Part shown: piece after piece, positions 1 through 9,717 of the stretch
Layout of the letters: each line of letters opens with the position of its first letter
Position numbering within the stretch: position 1 is the stretch's first letter
Source of the DNA: Chara braunii
Taxonomy: Eukaryota > Streptophyta > Charophyceae > Charales > Characeae
Assembly (NCBI GenBank): GCA_003427395.1
Contig: BFEA01000444.1
Coordinates: forward strand, 1,097,126 to 1,128,435
Length of the DNA stretch: 31,310 nucleotides
Direction of reading: 5' to 3'
The notes under the pieces: generated by a model
Seen by the model: the letters and a program-made list of their open reading frames with translations, nothing else
The model's database searches: none
What the model was told of the DNA's origin: nothing
Translations under genes and position numbers: made by a program

Positions 1-1365
1 TAAAAGCTCTGTTCTTGTAAACCACCGGTCGTCCTCGGGTTCCTGGTATGCAAACCTAACTTTGTACTGTTTCTGGGGACGACCTCGGCCTCCTGTCCTA
101 AACACGTCCTCTTCCACAATGCCCTCTACATCATACGCGCCATCCATGTCTGGAGGAATCATCGACCTTCTGGAAGGGAACCTGTCAACCGTGGTGCAAG
201 GCAACAACTTAGAGACGTGGAAGACTGGGTACTTGTGGAGGTGTGCTGGGATCTCTATCGTATACGACGGGCCGTCCTCTCCTCCTTTGACTTCAAGGAC
301 AGGCCACGGTCCTCCATATGCAGGTGAGAGCTTCTGCGAGATGTTTTCCTCCGGTGCGAACTCCTTTGACTTGACCCAAACTAGGTCACCTACCTGAAAC
401 TGTGAAGGTCGGCGGTGCTTGTTAGCCTGCTCTATCATGCGGTGCCGGGCCTTCCTCAGGTTGTCTGTGACCTTAGCAACCTCTTGCTCATGATGGAGTG
501 CGAACTCTCGAGTACCGGGTGGATGTCTCTAGATCTGATCCCGGTTTAGTCCTTCTAGTGGTCGCCTAGGTTTAAAAGACTTTTGTAGTTCATTAGGAGT
601 CGGACAAGTAGCTAAGTGAACGCTGTTGTTGTAGGCGCTTGCTACTTTGGGGATCAACTCGTCCCAATCTAGCTGATCTGGTCTAATGTACGTTCTGAGT
701 AGCTGTTGCAAGATCTTATTCATCTGTTATGTCTGACCGTTAGTCTCGTGTCCTGACGACATCAACAACTTAGACCCATATACTTTCATAAGATCTTGCC
801 AGTGCTGGCTGGTAAACCGGGTGTCCCTATCACTTACTATGGACAATGGCATACCATTCTCGCTTACCCAGAAATCAAAGAACTTCCTTATAACTAACTC
901 TGTACGGGCCTCTGAAGGCAAGGGAACAAATACTGCATACTTACTAAATCTTTCTACTATGACCATGACTTGAGTTTTTCCATGTTTGCTTCCGACTCCA
1001 ATATCCATGAAGTCAATGGACACTGAATCTCCGGGTCCGGAGGGAATAGGCAAGGGTCTAAGAAGACCTAGGGGGGCTTTAGTCGTAGCTTTATTACGCT
1101 GACACACTTTGCAACTGCGCACATATTCTATGCAGTCTGCTTTCATGCCTGGCCACGTATAGGACATCATCAGGTTAGCTAAAGTCTTCTGCCATCCAAA
1201 GTGCCCTTCTGTATCGTGGCATTCCCCTAAGATCAGACTACGGATCTCTTCACTATTGGGGACACATAGCCTGTCAGCAACATTAGTCTTTTCAAACAGT
1301 AGCCCATTCGTGGTCCGGTAGTGTGGCTCACTATCTGGGGCTTCCCTTACTCTTTTGAGCAGCAA
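1..1365 (-). pseudogene. pol: Integrase and chromodomain-like C-terminus of element 1 (two stops; runs off window)
   Basis: This continues pol after the frameshift near 1355. The HHCC zinc finger is visible (CHDTEGHFGW ... SCKVCQRNK). The core has its first Asp in SIDFMDIG and the second in VSDRDTRFTS. The third catalytic residue, the Glu of the NGQTEQMN motif, is exactly where the TAA at 727-729 sits; two residues before it (HPET reduced to HET) are also missing. Reading through, the same frame continues past a TAG at 529-531 with VGDLVWVKSKEF, GPSYTIEIPAHLHKYPVFHV and a chromodomain-like end (GRGRPQKQYKVRF ... DDRWFTRTELL) that is still open at base 1. Strand transfer should be abolished unless the stop is read through. 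Confidence 0.9.
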
Positions 1366-3650
1366 AGCAGCTCACCATAGATTGGGTCCTGTGCATAGGC
1401 ATCTCTTACTTTCTGCTGCAGATCGGCCCCTATGTCTAGATAGTGTACTACCGCACCGAAATAATCAGATCTCCTGCTTAGCACATCAGCTACCACGTTG
1501 TACTTGCCTTTAACGGGTTTTAACTCAAAGTCATACTGGTCTATCTCAGCAGCCCATCTGGTCAACTTGGGCGTCATCTTGGCCTGTGTCTTTAGCCATC
1601 TAAGAGTCTCGTGGTCTGAATAAACCTTGAAGTGCCTCCCAAGCAGGTAGTGTTTCCAGTGCTCTAGAGCTTGCCTGAGAGCGTAGAGTTCCCTCTCGTA
1701 TGTCGATGCGGCGACTTTCTCTGAAGGCAGCCTGGCTGACATGAACTCTACGGGCCTATACCCGTTGCCGTCATCTTGCTGTAGAACGGCACCTATGCCA
1801 TATTGACTCGCGTCTGTAGTAACAACAGATGGCAATGATGGATCGACAACTTTGAGAACAGGGTACTCTATCAAAGCCTTCTTCAATTTCTTGAAGGCTG
1901 ACGTACAATCCTGATCCCACTTCCAGATAGCTTCTTTCTTCAATAGTCTACGAAGGGGAGCAGCGATCGTAGAGAAGTTCCTCACGAACTTCCTGTAGTA
2001 GTTAGCCAGTCCTAAGAAAGAACGCATCTCTGTTAGTGTCTTAGGAGTTGGCCAATCTCTGATGGATGCTATCTTGCTATCCTCACGCCGAATACCATCG
2101 CCGTCAAGTACATGGCCTAGGTAAAGGACCTGTGTCTTGTCCCCTTCGCACTTCTTCGGGTTAATCTTAAAGTTAGACTCTCTGAGCTTACTTAGAATCT
2201 GTCGTAGATGGCCCTCATGTTCCTCGAGGGTCTTGCTGAACACTAGGATATCGTCTAGGTAAACTACGACGAACCTATCTAGCCAAGGTCTAAACAAGTC
2301 GTTCATACAGCACTGAAATGTTGCAGGTGCATTAGTAAGTCCAAATGGCACCACTATGAACTCGTAATGCCCATACCTTGTCCTGAACGCCGTCTTATAC
2401 TGATCGTCAGGGTGGACCTCTATCTGATGGTACCGTGATTTTAGATCTATCTTCGAGAAATATTTGCACCCCTGAACTCGATCTAGCAAATCATCTATAC
2501 GCGGTAATGGCTCTGGACTCTTAATCGTGATGGCGTTCAGTCCCCTGTAGTCAATACACATGCCCAACTCTCCCTCCTCCTTTGGGACAAACAGAAGAGG
2601 TGCACCGAACGGCGATGAACTAGGCCGGATCCATCCTTTTTCTAGGAGCTCATCAAACTGCCTGCGTAGCTCCTCTAACTCTTTGGGAGACATCCTGTAG
2701 ACTGGCCCCTCTGGCGTTCTACTGCCAGGTTCTATTTCTATTCGGTGCTGGATCGGTTTGGGCACTACCCCTGAAGGTGGTTCATATAGATCCTTATATT
2801 CTTCCAGCAGACTGGCAATAGCAGGATGGATCTTTTCTTCCTCTATAGGCTGATCGGACACTGGCCTAACATAGACCACGAACACCTGCTCTTCAAGCTG
2901 CTCCTTTCGCACAAGCCTGGCGAATGCAGGAGCGCTGAGGCAGCAATGGGCAAGGGGATTATCTACCCCGGACTCATGGAACAGGCGGACTTTCTTGACT
3001 TCGCCTGACGCACAAGGGAGCGTACACTCATGCTCTCTTAGGTGAAGTGTGGCTCCTACTGCCTCTCCCCAATCTGTGCCTAAAACTATGTCAAACGGGA
3101 GACTCTCTTCTACAAGGAGGGTCAGGGAGTGCAGTACCTTCTCTACCTTGCCATCTTTCTCCAGGCGAAAGCAGGCGTGAACCCCCTCAACATACTCTTC
3201 GACGCGCATCCTACTATTGTCTGCGAGGATGCTGACCACAGGCTCTTCTAGTCGTTGGACCTTTAGGTTCAACTTCAACTTCCTCAACGCTTTACGACTA
3301 ATAAAGCTCCTAGTCGCCCCGATGTCTATGAGGGCTCCTACTCCAGCTCTAAATATCTCTACATCTGCGAGGATTAGTTTTCCTTTACTATCCTTCTTCA
3401 TCTTGGCCCAGGCTTGCCTCCTCTCTCTCAGTTCATCGGCTAAGCCTGTGAGGGAAGCGCCTAAAGAGGCCCTAACACAAGCGAGCTCTGGACAGCTTAC
3501 TAGACGCTGGCCTGCAACCTCTGCCATGGAAATATGTGGAGTGGGAGACTCTACTTCGCTGGCACGCTCAGATCCACATACTCCTGAGGTAGGGGCAGTT
3601 GCAACCCCTACCGGCGACTGTCTTTTGCTGCCCCAGATACAACACGGTCC
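1347..3650 (-). CDS. pol: Pol of element 1: protease, reverse transcriptase, RNase H
   Basis: The frame opens at 3650, overlapping the end of the gag frame, and an internal ATG lies at 3527; pol is normally made by frameshifting or readthrough, so no own start is required. Protease is near ALIDIGATRSFIS: the catalytic Asp is kept but the usual D-S/T-G is D-I-G. RT has all landmarks: KGWIRPSSSPFGAPLLFV, IDYRGLN, the fingers motif DLKSRYHQI, PFGLTNAPATFQ, and the palm YLDDILVFSK with both Asp. RNase H shows its four acidic positions (TTDASQYGIGAVL, YERELYAL, YSDHETLRWL, ADVLSRR). The frame ends just after PIYGELL at an 8-bp insertion that shifts integrase out of frame. RT and RNase H look intact at motif level, the best preserved enzymes in the window. 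Confidence 0.93.
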   Translation of the reverse strand, partial: GPCCIWGSKRQSPVGVATAPTSGVCGSERASEVESPTPHISMAEVAGQRLVSCPELACVRASLGASLTGLADELRERRQAWAKMKKDSKGKLILADVEIFRAGVGALIDIGATRSFISRKALRKLKLNLKVQRLEEPVVSILADNSRMRVEEYVEGVHACFRLEKDGKVEKVLHSLTLLVEESLPFDIVLGTDWGEAVGATLHLREHECTLPCASGEVKKVRLFHESGVDNPLAHCCLSAPAFARLVRKEQLEEQVFVVYVRPVSDQPIEEEKIHPAIASLLEEYKDLYEPPSGVVPKPIQHRIEIEPGSRTPEGPVYRMSPKELEELRRQFDELLEKGWIRPSSSPFGAPLLFVPKEEGELGMCIDYRGLNAITIKSPEPLPRIDDLLDRVQGCKYFSKIDLKSRYHQIEVHPDDQYKTAFRTRYGHYEFIVVPFGLTNAPATFQCCMNDLFRPWLDRFVVVYLDDILVFSKTLEEHEGHLRQILSKLRESNFKINPKKCEGDKTQVLYLGHVLDGDGIRREDSKIASIRDWPTPKTLTEMRSFLGLANYYRKFVRNFSTIAAPLRRLLKKEAIWKWDQDCTSAFKKLKKALIEYPVLKVVDPSLPSVVTTDASQYGIGAVLQQDDGNGYRPVEFMSARLPSEKVAASTYERELYALRQALEHWKHYLLGRHFKVYSDHETLRWLKTQAKMTPKLTRWAAEIDQYDFELKPVKGKYNVVADVLSRRSDYFGAVVHYLDIGADLQQKVRDAYAQDPIYGELLCCSKE

Positions 3651-4993
3651 CTATACTTAGGACAAAATTTGATAATGTGGCCCGGGTCCCCGCAGAATAC
3701 GCATTGAGAACTATTAATGCGTTCTTGCCATACCCTTTGATCTATACCCAGGTCTAACCAAGGTCGGCCTTCTGGCTGGCCTGGATGTCACCTTCCTTGT
3801 CTGGGAGGTGACCAACTAGAACGCGGACGATTAGACGGGGGACCTCCCCTTCCTCCCGCTTGGCGGTTGCCATAGCCACCAACCCCCTGGCCGCCCTGCC
3901 CTCGGCCACCCTGGGCCCGACCACTTGGGCCGAACCGTTGTCCTCCTTGCGGCCTCCCTCCAGCCGCGACAACAGCGTAGGTTCTCCCCTGGCTTGCGTT
4001 GTTGTCCTCCTCTAATCCCCACTCGATGTCAGAGTAGGGAACCTCCTCTGCACCACCTTCCTCCATCGTTAAGATCAGACTATCTTTGGCCTTGATTTGG
4101 CCTGAGATGGCGCATCCCTTCAACGTTTTTCCTTTAGACAGATCCTTGTGCCAGAACGTGGTAACTGGCGACGCTTGGGCGGCAAATGCAACTGCCTCCC
4201 AACTAAGTGTATCGTGCGTCATGCCCTGCTTATTCTTCTTCTCAAAGAAGTGTCCCTGAATATTTTCAGGCAGGGCGCGGTAGAAGAGGTTAAGGAGTTG
4301 CACATCAGTGACTCCATGCCCAGGGACCGCAATCAGTTCGTCCATAGCGGACTTTAGCGCATGCACACTCTTCCACTGGCGAGTGTGGATCATTTGGAGT
4401 TTGTCTGGGGCCTTAAGGCCCCGCGTGACATCAGAAAATCGCTCCCTGAGGGCTTTCAAGAAGACGGAGAGGGGTGTCAGTCTGGAGTATGTAACCATAT
4501 CGTTATCGCAGTTGGCAGCGCGGGCTAGCGACCTAGCAAAGCTAGTTGCTTCGTCTCTAAGGACCTGGAAGCCCACCAAAGTGTGGTCTTCAGGTGTGAC
4601 TCCCTGCAGATACATATAGGAGTGCACATTGGCCTCCCAGTTATCAAAATCTTCACCCTTCTTCCCACTGAAGGGTTCGGGAAATCGGACCTTGACTTTC
4701 TCGCGACGTGGTGGGGTCGGCTCCTCTTCCTTAGGGGCCGCTAGCTTGGCGCCTTCAATAAAGCCAGTACAAAGCTCTCGGGTCCTATTAATCGCAATGT
4801 GCACTTCGGTCAGCAGGTGTTTCATCATGTCGCACGCGAAGTCCTTGAACCCCGCGCGTATCGCGTCTATCTTGATGTCTTGACTGCGTTCGTACTGCAT
4901 TTGTTCCCGCTGTGCGACTAATAAAGCCTCTACACTTTGGATCAGCGTATCTAGCTTGGTTGCTAGCTCAGTCTCCGCTCGGATCTTCCCCAT
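3608..4993 (-). pseudogene. gag: Gag polyprotein of element 1 (nonsense-interrupted)
   Basis: Gag is the structural protein that packages the retrotransposon RNA. I place the start at the ATG at 4993-4991 (MGKIRAETEL), just downstream of a GA-repeat leader; the frame is open upstream to 5164 only because the GA repeat reads as RERER. The capsid-like middle contains FPEPFSGKKGEDFDNW, a typical plant Ty3 Gag motif. A basic Gly/Arg/Gln-rich stretch precedes a TGA at 3788-3790, about 400 codons in. Past that stop the same frame runs through a CCHC zinc knuckle at 3703-3662 (CVFCGDPGHIIKFC, C-x2-C-x4-H-x4-C) to a TAG at 3610-3608. The TGA therefore most likely replaced an Arg CGA codon by C-to-T change at a CpG. 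Pol continues in a different, overlapping frame. Confidence 0.88.
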
Positions 4994-5014
4994 CCTAACT
5001 TCCGCCGCTCTTAN

Positions 5015-5071
<57 letters not shown>
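5015..5071. repeat. (CT)n microsatellite in element 1 leader
   Basis: An almost pure TC dinucleotide run directly upstream of gag, with an N at 5014. On the element's strand it is a (GA)n tract in the 5' untranslated leader. Confidence 0.97.
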
Positions 5072-5074
<3 letters not shown>

Positions 5075-5938
5075 GTAGCCCCCCCCTCTATTCCACCCAG
5101 ACGAGTAGATTCGAGTTGAGCCAACCCAACAACTAAAGATTTTCACCTCTTTAGCAAGCAACATGAATCATAATAGAACCATTTAGAACTGTGTTGTGTG
5201 TGTGTGTAAATGCCTTCCTCACACAATATCTGCTCTCTCCCTCTCACTCAACACTACTAGCTATGGCGCCTGACACTGTCCATTATGCACTCATCAGCCT
5301 CACTCGATGGTGACCACACAAGTCCACAGCAGCGCTTCCACCACAAACTCGAATGGACATCGTGTTGATGCTTCACTGCTGCTTGAACTTTTGTACTTGA
5401 TGCACTTCCCAATCTTGGACCTTTGCGGACCCCTTTGCTGACGGCCAAGGTCAGCTTTCGACGCATCTTAAGTTTCGTGGACTTTCTAGGGACTGAGCTG
5501 CACTGGACCAACAGACTGATGACATGCAACCAACAAACATGGCCTGCCAAAATTTCCTTACCTACCAGCCCACTGGATGGACCTACAGGACTACTGTCTT
5601 ATTGCACAGACTCGACCTATGACACCTACTGATTGGGGTTATGATACATGGACAATGGGACTTGGAACCAGAACCAGGACTTTGAGATGCATGAAATCCT
5701 TTCACTCCTGCCGGCATAAATTCAAGGTCCTCTGGGAAAGCTAAGACCTTTCCGTATTGATCCGCAATGTGAACGCCCCTTCTTCCTTATTCGTAGTGTG
5801 AGAATATGCTTGGGGCTGTGTCACTTGACTGTTCCTTTGGGAACCATCTATCCTCCTCAGGGTCCCAATACTACCAACCTGCTCTGTACTACTGTTGAGT
5901 CTGTCCCTTCTGCCTGTTCTTAGAGCTCAACTACGGAA
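5072..5938. other. No gene recognised; probable leader/LTR remnant then unassigned DNA
   Basis: The left part (to about 5270) may be the leader or 5' LTR of element 1: on the minus strand it begins TGTCAGGCGCC and includes a short (GT)n. I see no GCTCTGATACCA primer-site signature here. From about 5280 to 5938 there is no long open frame with recognisable motifs and no repeat shared with the rest of the window. Confidence 0.4.
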
Positions 5939-6290
5939 TCAATGACATAGCTGCCATCCATATCTGGTGGAATCATTAATTACTGAGGGGAAGGACCTAT
6001 CTGAGCTGCAAGGCACTAGTTTAGACGCATGGAATACGAGGTAGGTACGCAGGCGCAGAGGGACATCAATCGCATAGGATGGGCCATCCACATCTCCTAT
6101 CATGTCTAGCACTTCCCAGGCCCCCCTGTCGGCAGGCAGCAATTTCCAAGAAATCCTTTATTCTGGAAATGAGCTCTTTAAACTTTACCCAGACTACCTT
6201 CAGGTCACCTACAGCAAATGATAACTCTATACGACAGCTGTTTGCCTGCTGAATGATATTCTGGAATGTGCTCTTTAGACTTTACCCATC
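5939..6290 (-). pseudogene. Integrase C-terminal remnant of a Ty3/gypsy element
   Basis: On the minus strand the frame reads LPADRGAWEVLDMIGD, then GPSYAIDVPLRLRTYLVFHASKLVP. This aligns residue for residue in style with element 2 (FGPWEVLDIVGD, GPSYVIRIPPHLRTHPVF) and with element 1, which is the region between integrase core and chromodomain. The right-hand part (to about 6290) looks like duplicated or scrambled upstream integrase sequence: the phrase encoding an ...SSLFKLYPD-like stretch occurs twice. No complete domain remains. It lies in the same orientation as element 1 but is separated from it by about 900 bp, so it is probably an older, independent copy. Confidence 0.75.
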
Positions 6291-6880
6291 CTCCATCTTT
6301 GTTCTACGTCGGAACCAATCCATCTCAATCCCATCATAGGCACTGACTCGGCCTCACCACCTTCTAAAATGACAAATCTACACTCTGACCTAAAACCATT
6401 GACTTTGACTCGCTACAAGACTGGTCAACTTCCCTAGCCCACTTCAACTTTTGTCTCCACTGCAGCTAACCACATGCTGTTCTGCCAGCTCACAGCCCAA
6501 TTGAAGGGTTGCTTTATGAGCACTCCCCATGCTGGCCAACGTAGCTACTACAACCTTAGATTGTAGAGAGTCGTCCAGAGCACTGACTTCTTCTTCTAAG
6601 CCCACTATTTCCCACAGATCTATGACAACCGAAACTAGGCAATGACAAAGTAAGGAACAGTCTGCCAAGTCCTCGACAACAAATTTATGGACAGGTTGGT
6701 CAAGAGGGTGCCAAAGCAGTTTACAATCAGACGCTCTAAGGCCTCCACACCCCCCAAAACTTGCATCAGCGCCACAAGAGTTGACCACAAGCAGGTAAGT
6801 CCCAGTCCTCCGAGCTACACAGGTGGTTCACCGATCGATTGCCAGTCTGCCCGTGCACCTGTTACAACTTTTGCGTTGCT
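6291..6880. other. Unassigned stretch before element 3
   Basis: No motif recognised on either strand. A minus-strand frame at 6444-6788 contains a short heptad-like segment (LEEEVSALDDSLQSKV) that could be a remnant of a Gag coiled coil, but this is weak. Confidence 0.3.
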
Positions 6881-6890
6881 CCACACAGTA

Positions 6891-7672
6891 CCCCGAAAGT
6901 TCCTGTACACCATGAACAGAGCATTTCATAACTACATAGGCAAGTATATCGGTGTCTATCTGACTTACATTCTTAAGAACACTTTGGAGCATACAGAGTA
7001 CCTAAAGATAGTTTTAGATCTCCTCGGAAAGCACCAGTACAAGATCAATTCAGATAAGTCTGAGTTTGGACGCTGCATATCTCAATAATGAGATCCCTCA
7101 TAACAAGCCATTCGTCGTGACGACAAATGCCAGTCAATATTGGAGCCGCAGTGCTATACCAAGCCGAGGGTAGTAAGTGGAGACCAATAGAGTACATGTC
7201 CAAAAAGATGCCATATGAGAAGCTTGTGAATAGTCCCTATTAGAGGGAGTTACATGCACTCTATGTGTCATTGAGCATTACCTCCATGGAAGACATTTTG
7301 AAGTCAAGTCTGACCATGAGATACTCCAATACATCAAGACAACCAATACATTCTGATATGCCCAATCATCGGATACAAGCCGTAGACATGAGAAAGGTAA
7401 AAATGTGGTAGCTGCTGCGTTGTCAAGGAGAGCAGACTTCCTGGGTGCACTGGTGATTAGTTTGGCTCAGAAGTCTGACCATGAGATACTCCAATGCATC
7501 AAGACAACCAATACATTCTGATATGCCCAATCATCAGATACAAGCCGTAGACATGCATAAATTCACACTGAATCATGAGAAAGGTAAAAATGTGGTAGCT
7601 GGTGCATTGTCAAGGAGAGCAGACTTCCTGGGTGCACTGGTGATAAGTTTGGCTCAGAAGGGTGTACGTTAG
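6891..7672 (+). pseudogene. RT palm and RNase H remnant of element 3
   Basis: 6891-7082 reads KFLYTMNRAFHNYIGKY, then IGVYLTYILKNTLEHTEYL and KHQYKINSDKSEFGR. The palm YxDD motif has become YLTY, so both catalytic Asp are lost. From 7110 RNase H is recognisable (VVTTNAS in place of VTTDAS, then EYMSKKMPYEKL), broken by stops. The end of RNase H (SDHEILQYIKTTNT ... ALSRRADFLGAL) is present twice in tandem. This can only be a fossil. Confidence 0.88.
7306..7657 (+). repeat. Tandem duplication inside RNase H of element 3
   Basis: Copy 1 is 7306-7470 and copy 2 is 7471-7657, both starting AAGTCTGACCATGAGATACT. Copy 1 lacks 22 bp present in copy 2 (after the CATG near 7391); short CATG/CATGA repeats flank the missing piece, so it was probably lost by slippage after the duplication. 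Apart from that the two differ at only a few positions. Confidence 0.95.
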
Positions 7673-8280
7673 TGGGTGGTGGAACCCTACAAAGGAGAGC
7701 GTTCTCGGTGAAATCATCAGACGCCTCAACACTCGAGATAGAAGGGAATGTTGTTGCCCAGTACGTATGGGTCTGAAAAGCTCTTACTACCCAGTAACAA
7801 GTCTCTCAGGAGTTCATTCCTAGGAGAGTAAAAGGATGCTCCGGGTCACTTGGGGCACAAGAAGACTAACACTAGTCTGTTCCAGGGATTCTGCTGGTCG
7901 GGTATAGGAGGGATATTCACGCTTATGATGAGGGCTGCCAAGTTCGTCAAAGGGACAAGCCAAGCACACACAAGCACCTTCAGTCTTATTGAAGCCTCTC
8001 CCTCTTCCCCATGGTCCTGGTCAGCCAGTGGCCATGGACTTAATTTGATGGACACACTGGTGAACAGCAAAAAAGGGAAACAGGAAGATTCTGGTTAGAA
8101 TTGATAGACTGCCCAAGTTTACAAGTTTCATAGCCATGCCAGCTCCTTCAAAGAACGGGATGAACGATTTGGATTACTCAAAACTGAAGTGATGGGGACA
8201 TGCGGTTCATGAGTGAACAGCAGCATGCCTTATCTAAAAAGTTCGCGTTAGAACTGGCCATGACTTCGGGAAATCATGCC

Positions 8281-8362
8281 CAGGCCAACAGCCGGGTTAA
8301 ACAGATGAACAAACAAGTGCCCAGGTCTACAGCCGGGCTGAGCAGATGAACAAACAAGTGCA
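8281..8362 (+). repeat. 41-bp tandem duplication at the integrase active site of element 3
   Basis: Two copies beginning CAGGCCAACAGCCGGG and CAGGTCTACAGCCGGG, each ending ACAGATGAACAAACAAGTG or the near-identical equivalent. The period of 41 is not a multiple of three, so the frame is broken. Confidence 0.9.
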
Positions 8363-8634
8363 GCAGCTTCTTAGGCACTATGTAACCCCTGATGAACTCA
8401 ATTGGGATATACATCTGCCTCAAAGACTTGGATCATATAATAACACTATACATTCAGCCATAGGTAGATCACCCAACAAACTGCATTTGAGCTGGAGACC
8501 GAGAAAGCCTTTGGATTTCTTCTTTCCAGATCCTAAAACACAGAAGACCCTGGAAGTATACGAGCACTCTGCAGAAAATGTAGAACAGCTTCATTAATCT
8601 CACAGGGCCATGATAGAATGAGAAATCAGCATAG

Positions 8635-8651
8635 ACGGATGCCTACTTTCT
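8635..8651 (+). repeat. 17-bp target-site duplication, left copy
   Basis: ACGGATGCCTACTTTCT, identical to 9784-9800. It is part of the integrase reading frame (RRMPTF) of element 3 and bounds the U6 insertion. Confidence 0.93.
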
Positions 8652-8739
8652 TTTCTTTTCTTAAAAAAATAAAAAAAATTGGACCATTTCTCAATTTATG
8701 CGTGTCATCCTTGCACAGGGGCCATGCGAATCTTCTCTG
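8652..8739 (-). pseudogene. U6: U6 snRNA retropseudogene, 3' part with tail
   Basis: On the minus strand, bases 8739 down to 8672 read CAGAGAAGATTCGCATGG, then CCCCTGTGCAAGGATGACAC, GCATAAATTGAGAAATGG and TCCAATTTTTTTT. This is the U6 spliceosomal RNA from the ACAGAGA region through the intramolecular stem-loop to the U-rich 3' end, with a few substitutions from the plant consensus (GCATGG preceded by TTC rather than TTA; TGTGCAAGG rather than TGCGCAAGG). It is followed by an A-rich tail (AAGAAAAGAAA) up to the 17-bp target duplication. U6 is the catalytic core RNA of the spliceosome; this copy is interrupted and inserted in a transposon, so it is a retropseudogene and not an active gene. Confidence 0.95.
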
Positions 8740-9212
8740 TGCAATCAGACTCAACTCTGGACATGCTCACAACATGCACACTTGAGAACCGATGGCAAGA
8801 CTGAACTCTTTCAACTCAAAAAAAAAAACAATGAACTTGTCTTAAACTCAATCTTAACAGCTGCACAACTTGCGGCTATGGCCGCCGAGCACGATCTCTA
8901 CCACCAGCCTCACTCTCTCCCTCACTGTCTCATGCGTGCACGTACGAGGATCACCCTGAATGTCCCCACTCAGCACAGCCTCACACACTCTGAACACTTG
9001 TCTTCACCAACAGCTGGGCGNNTATGGCCGTCNTCGTCTTCCTCCTGCTGGCTATGGCCGNCGACATCTACCCCACTGGCCAGCNATGGCCGCTGTCTTC
9101 TTCACTGCCCACTTCGTCTCCAGGCACCTGCAGACCTCCATGCACAAGACACCAAGGCAGCTCTTCCGCATGGCTCACAGGCGAATGAATNAATGGCTGG
9201 ACGCTGCCTGTT

Positions 9213-9220
9213 TATTTATA
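9213..9220 (-). promoter_or_regulatory. TATA-like box in solo LTR
   Basis: TATAAATA on the minus strand within the LTR, in the context AAGTATAAATAAACAGG, about 525 bp from the LTR 5' end. The position fits an RNA polymerase II core promoter at a U3/R border. No transcript evidence is available. Confidence 0.5.
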
Positions 9221-9520
9221 CTTCTTGGGAGGTACCCGGACCCTGCCTCCAGACCTGTGGGCCTGGGCCAAAACGTGTGGCCCAGGGAAGCTTCCAGACG
9301 TTTGGCCTTCTGGGCCAAAACGTGTGGAACTCTCTGCATGCTCCAGAACCTTCCCCACGTGCAGCCCTTACCCAGGTACATGCTGGCTGGACCCCCCCTA
9401 CAGAACCCTACGGACTTCTGGAACCTNCAGACTCTACAGACTTTCGACAGACTCAGTAGAGACTTCTAGAACAGGCTTTCTAGGCCTATTGGTAACAGAC
9501 CTAGCTGCTAATCTACAGNC

Positions 9521-9717
9521 CTAGGGATCAAGTCCTACTGACCAAACTACAGACTAACCTAAGTCGTAGGACAGGTTTGGGGATCGAATCCTACTCAGGT
9601 CACGGGGTCTATGTACAGGTACAGGGTAGGTCTAGGGATCGAATCTCACTCAGCACACAGGGTAAATGTACAGGGTCAGGGCACAGGTCTAGGGATCGAA
9701 TCTCTGTGACTGCAGTA
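9521..9717 (-). repeat. Four-unit minisatellite, period about 56 bp, in solo LTR
   Basis: The motif CTAGGGATCGAATC (or TTGGGGATCGAATC) recurs at 9521, 9577, 9632 and 9689, giving periods of 56, 55 and 57. The units diverge between these anchors but share CAGGT/ACAGGGT segments. Confidence 0.85.

Larger units (their letters stand above)
1..4993 (-). mobile_element. Ty3/gypsy LTR retrotransposon, element 1 (3' end outside window)
   Basis: Reading right to left on the minus strand the order is gag (from 4993), CCHC knuckle (3703-3662), protease, RT, RNase H, integrase zinc finger, integrase core and a chromodomain-like tail that is still open at base 1. This order, with integrase after RNase H, is that of Ty3/gypsy (Metaviridae). 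The coding part is nearly complete. Lesions seen: TGA at 3788-3790 in gag, an 8-bp insertion near 1355, TAA at 727-729 and TAG at 529-531 in integrase. I found no convincing 5' LTR or primer binding site to the right of gag; a minus-strand TGTCAGGCGCC near 5260-5270 looks like an LTR start but has no partner to compare with. Confidence 0.95.
7673..8651 (+). pseudogene. Integrase remnant of element 3, left part
   Basis: 7844-7900 matches the HH part of the integrase zinc finger (HLGHKKTNTSLFQGFCWSGI). 8030-8060 encodes GLNLMDTLV, the equivalent of SMDFMDTLV around the first catalytic Asp, with the Asp changed to Asn. Around 8270-8310 the frame reads SGNHAQANSRVKQMNKQV, equivalent to SGNHPESNGQAEQMNQ in element 2: the catalytic Glu is now Lys. 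8346-8597 continues with LLRHYVTPDELNWDIHLPQRL and YNNTIHSAIGRSPNKLHLSWRPRKPLDF, a well conserved integrase C-terminal stretch. A 41-bp tandem duplication (8281-8321/8322-8362) shifts the frame. The domain is cut at 8651 by the U6 insertion and resumes at 9801. Confidence 0.85.

Noticed and set aside
2826-3660. Plus-strand frames opposite element 1 pol
   Set aside because: They are antisense shadows of the protease/RT frame, which carries the recognisable motifs.
4994-5164. N-terminal extension of element 1 gag through the GA repeat
   Set aside because: The frame is open only because the dinucleotide repeat has no stops; the ATG at 4993 after the repeat begins the Gag-like sequence.
5250-5275. 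Confident 5' LTR boundary for element 1 at TGTCAGGCGCC
   Set aside because: No matching 3' LTR is in the window and no primer binding site was found next to it, so I only mention it as a possibility.
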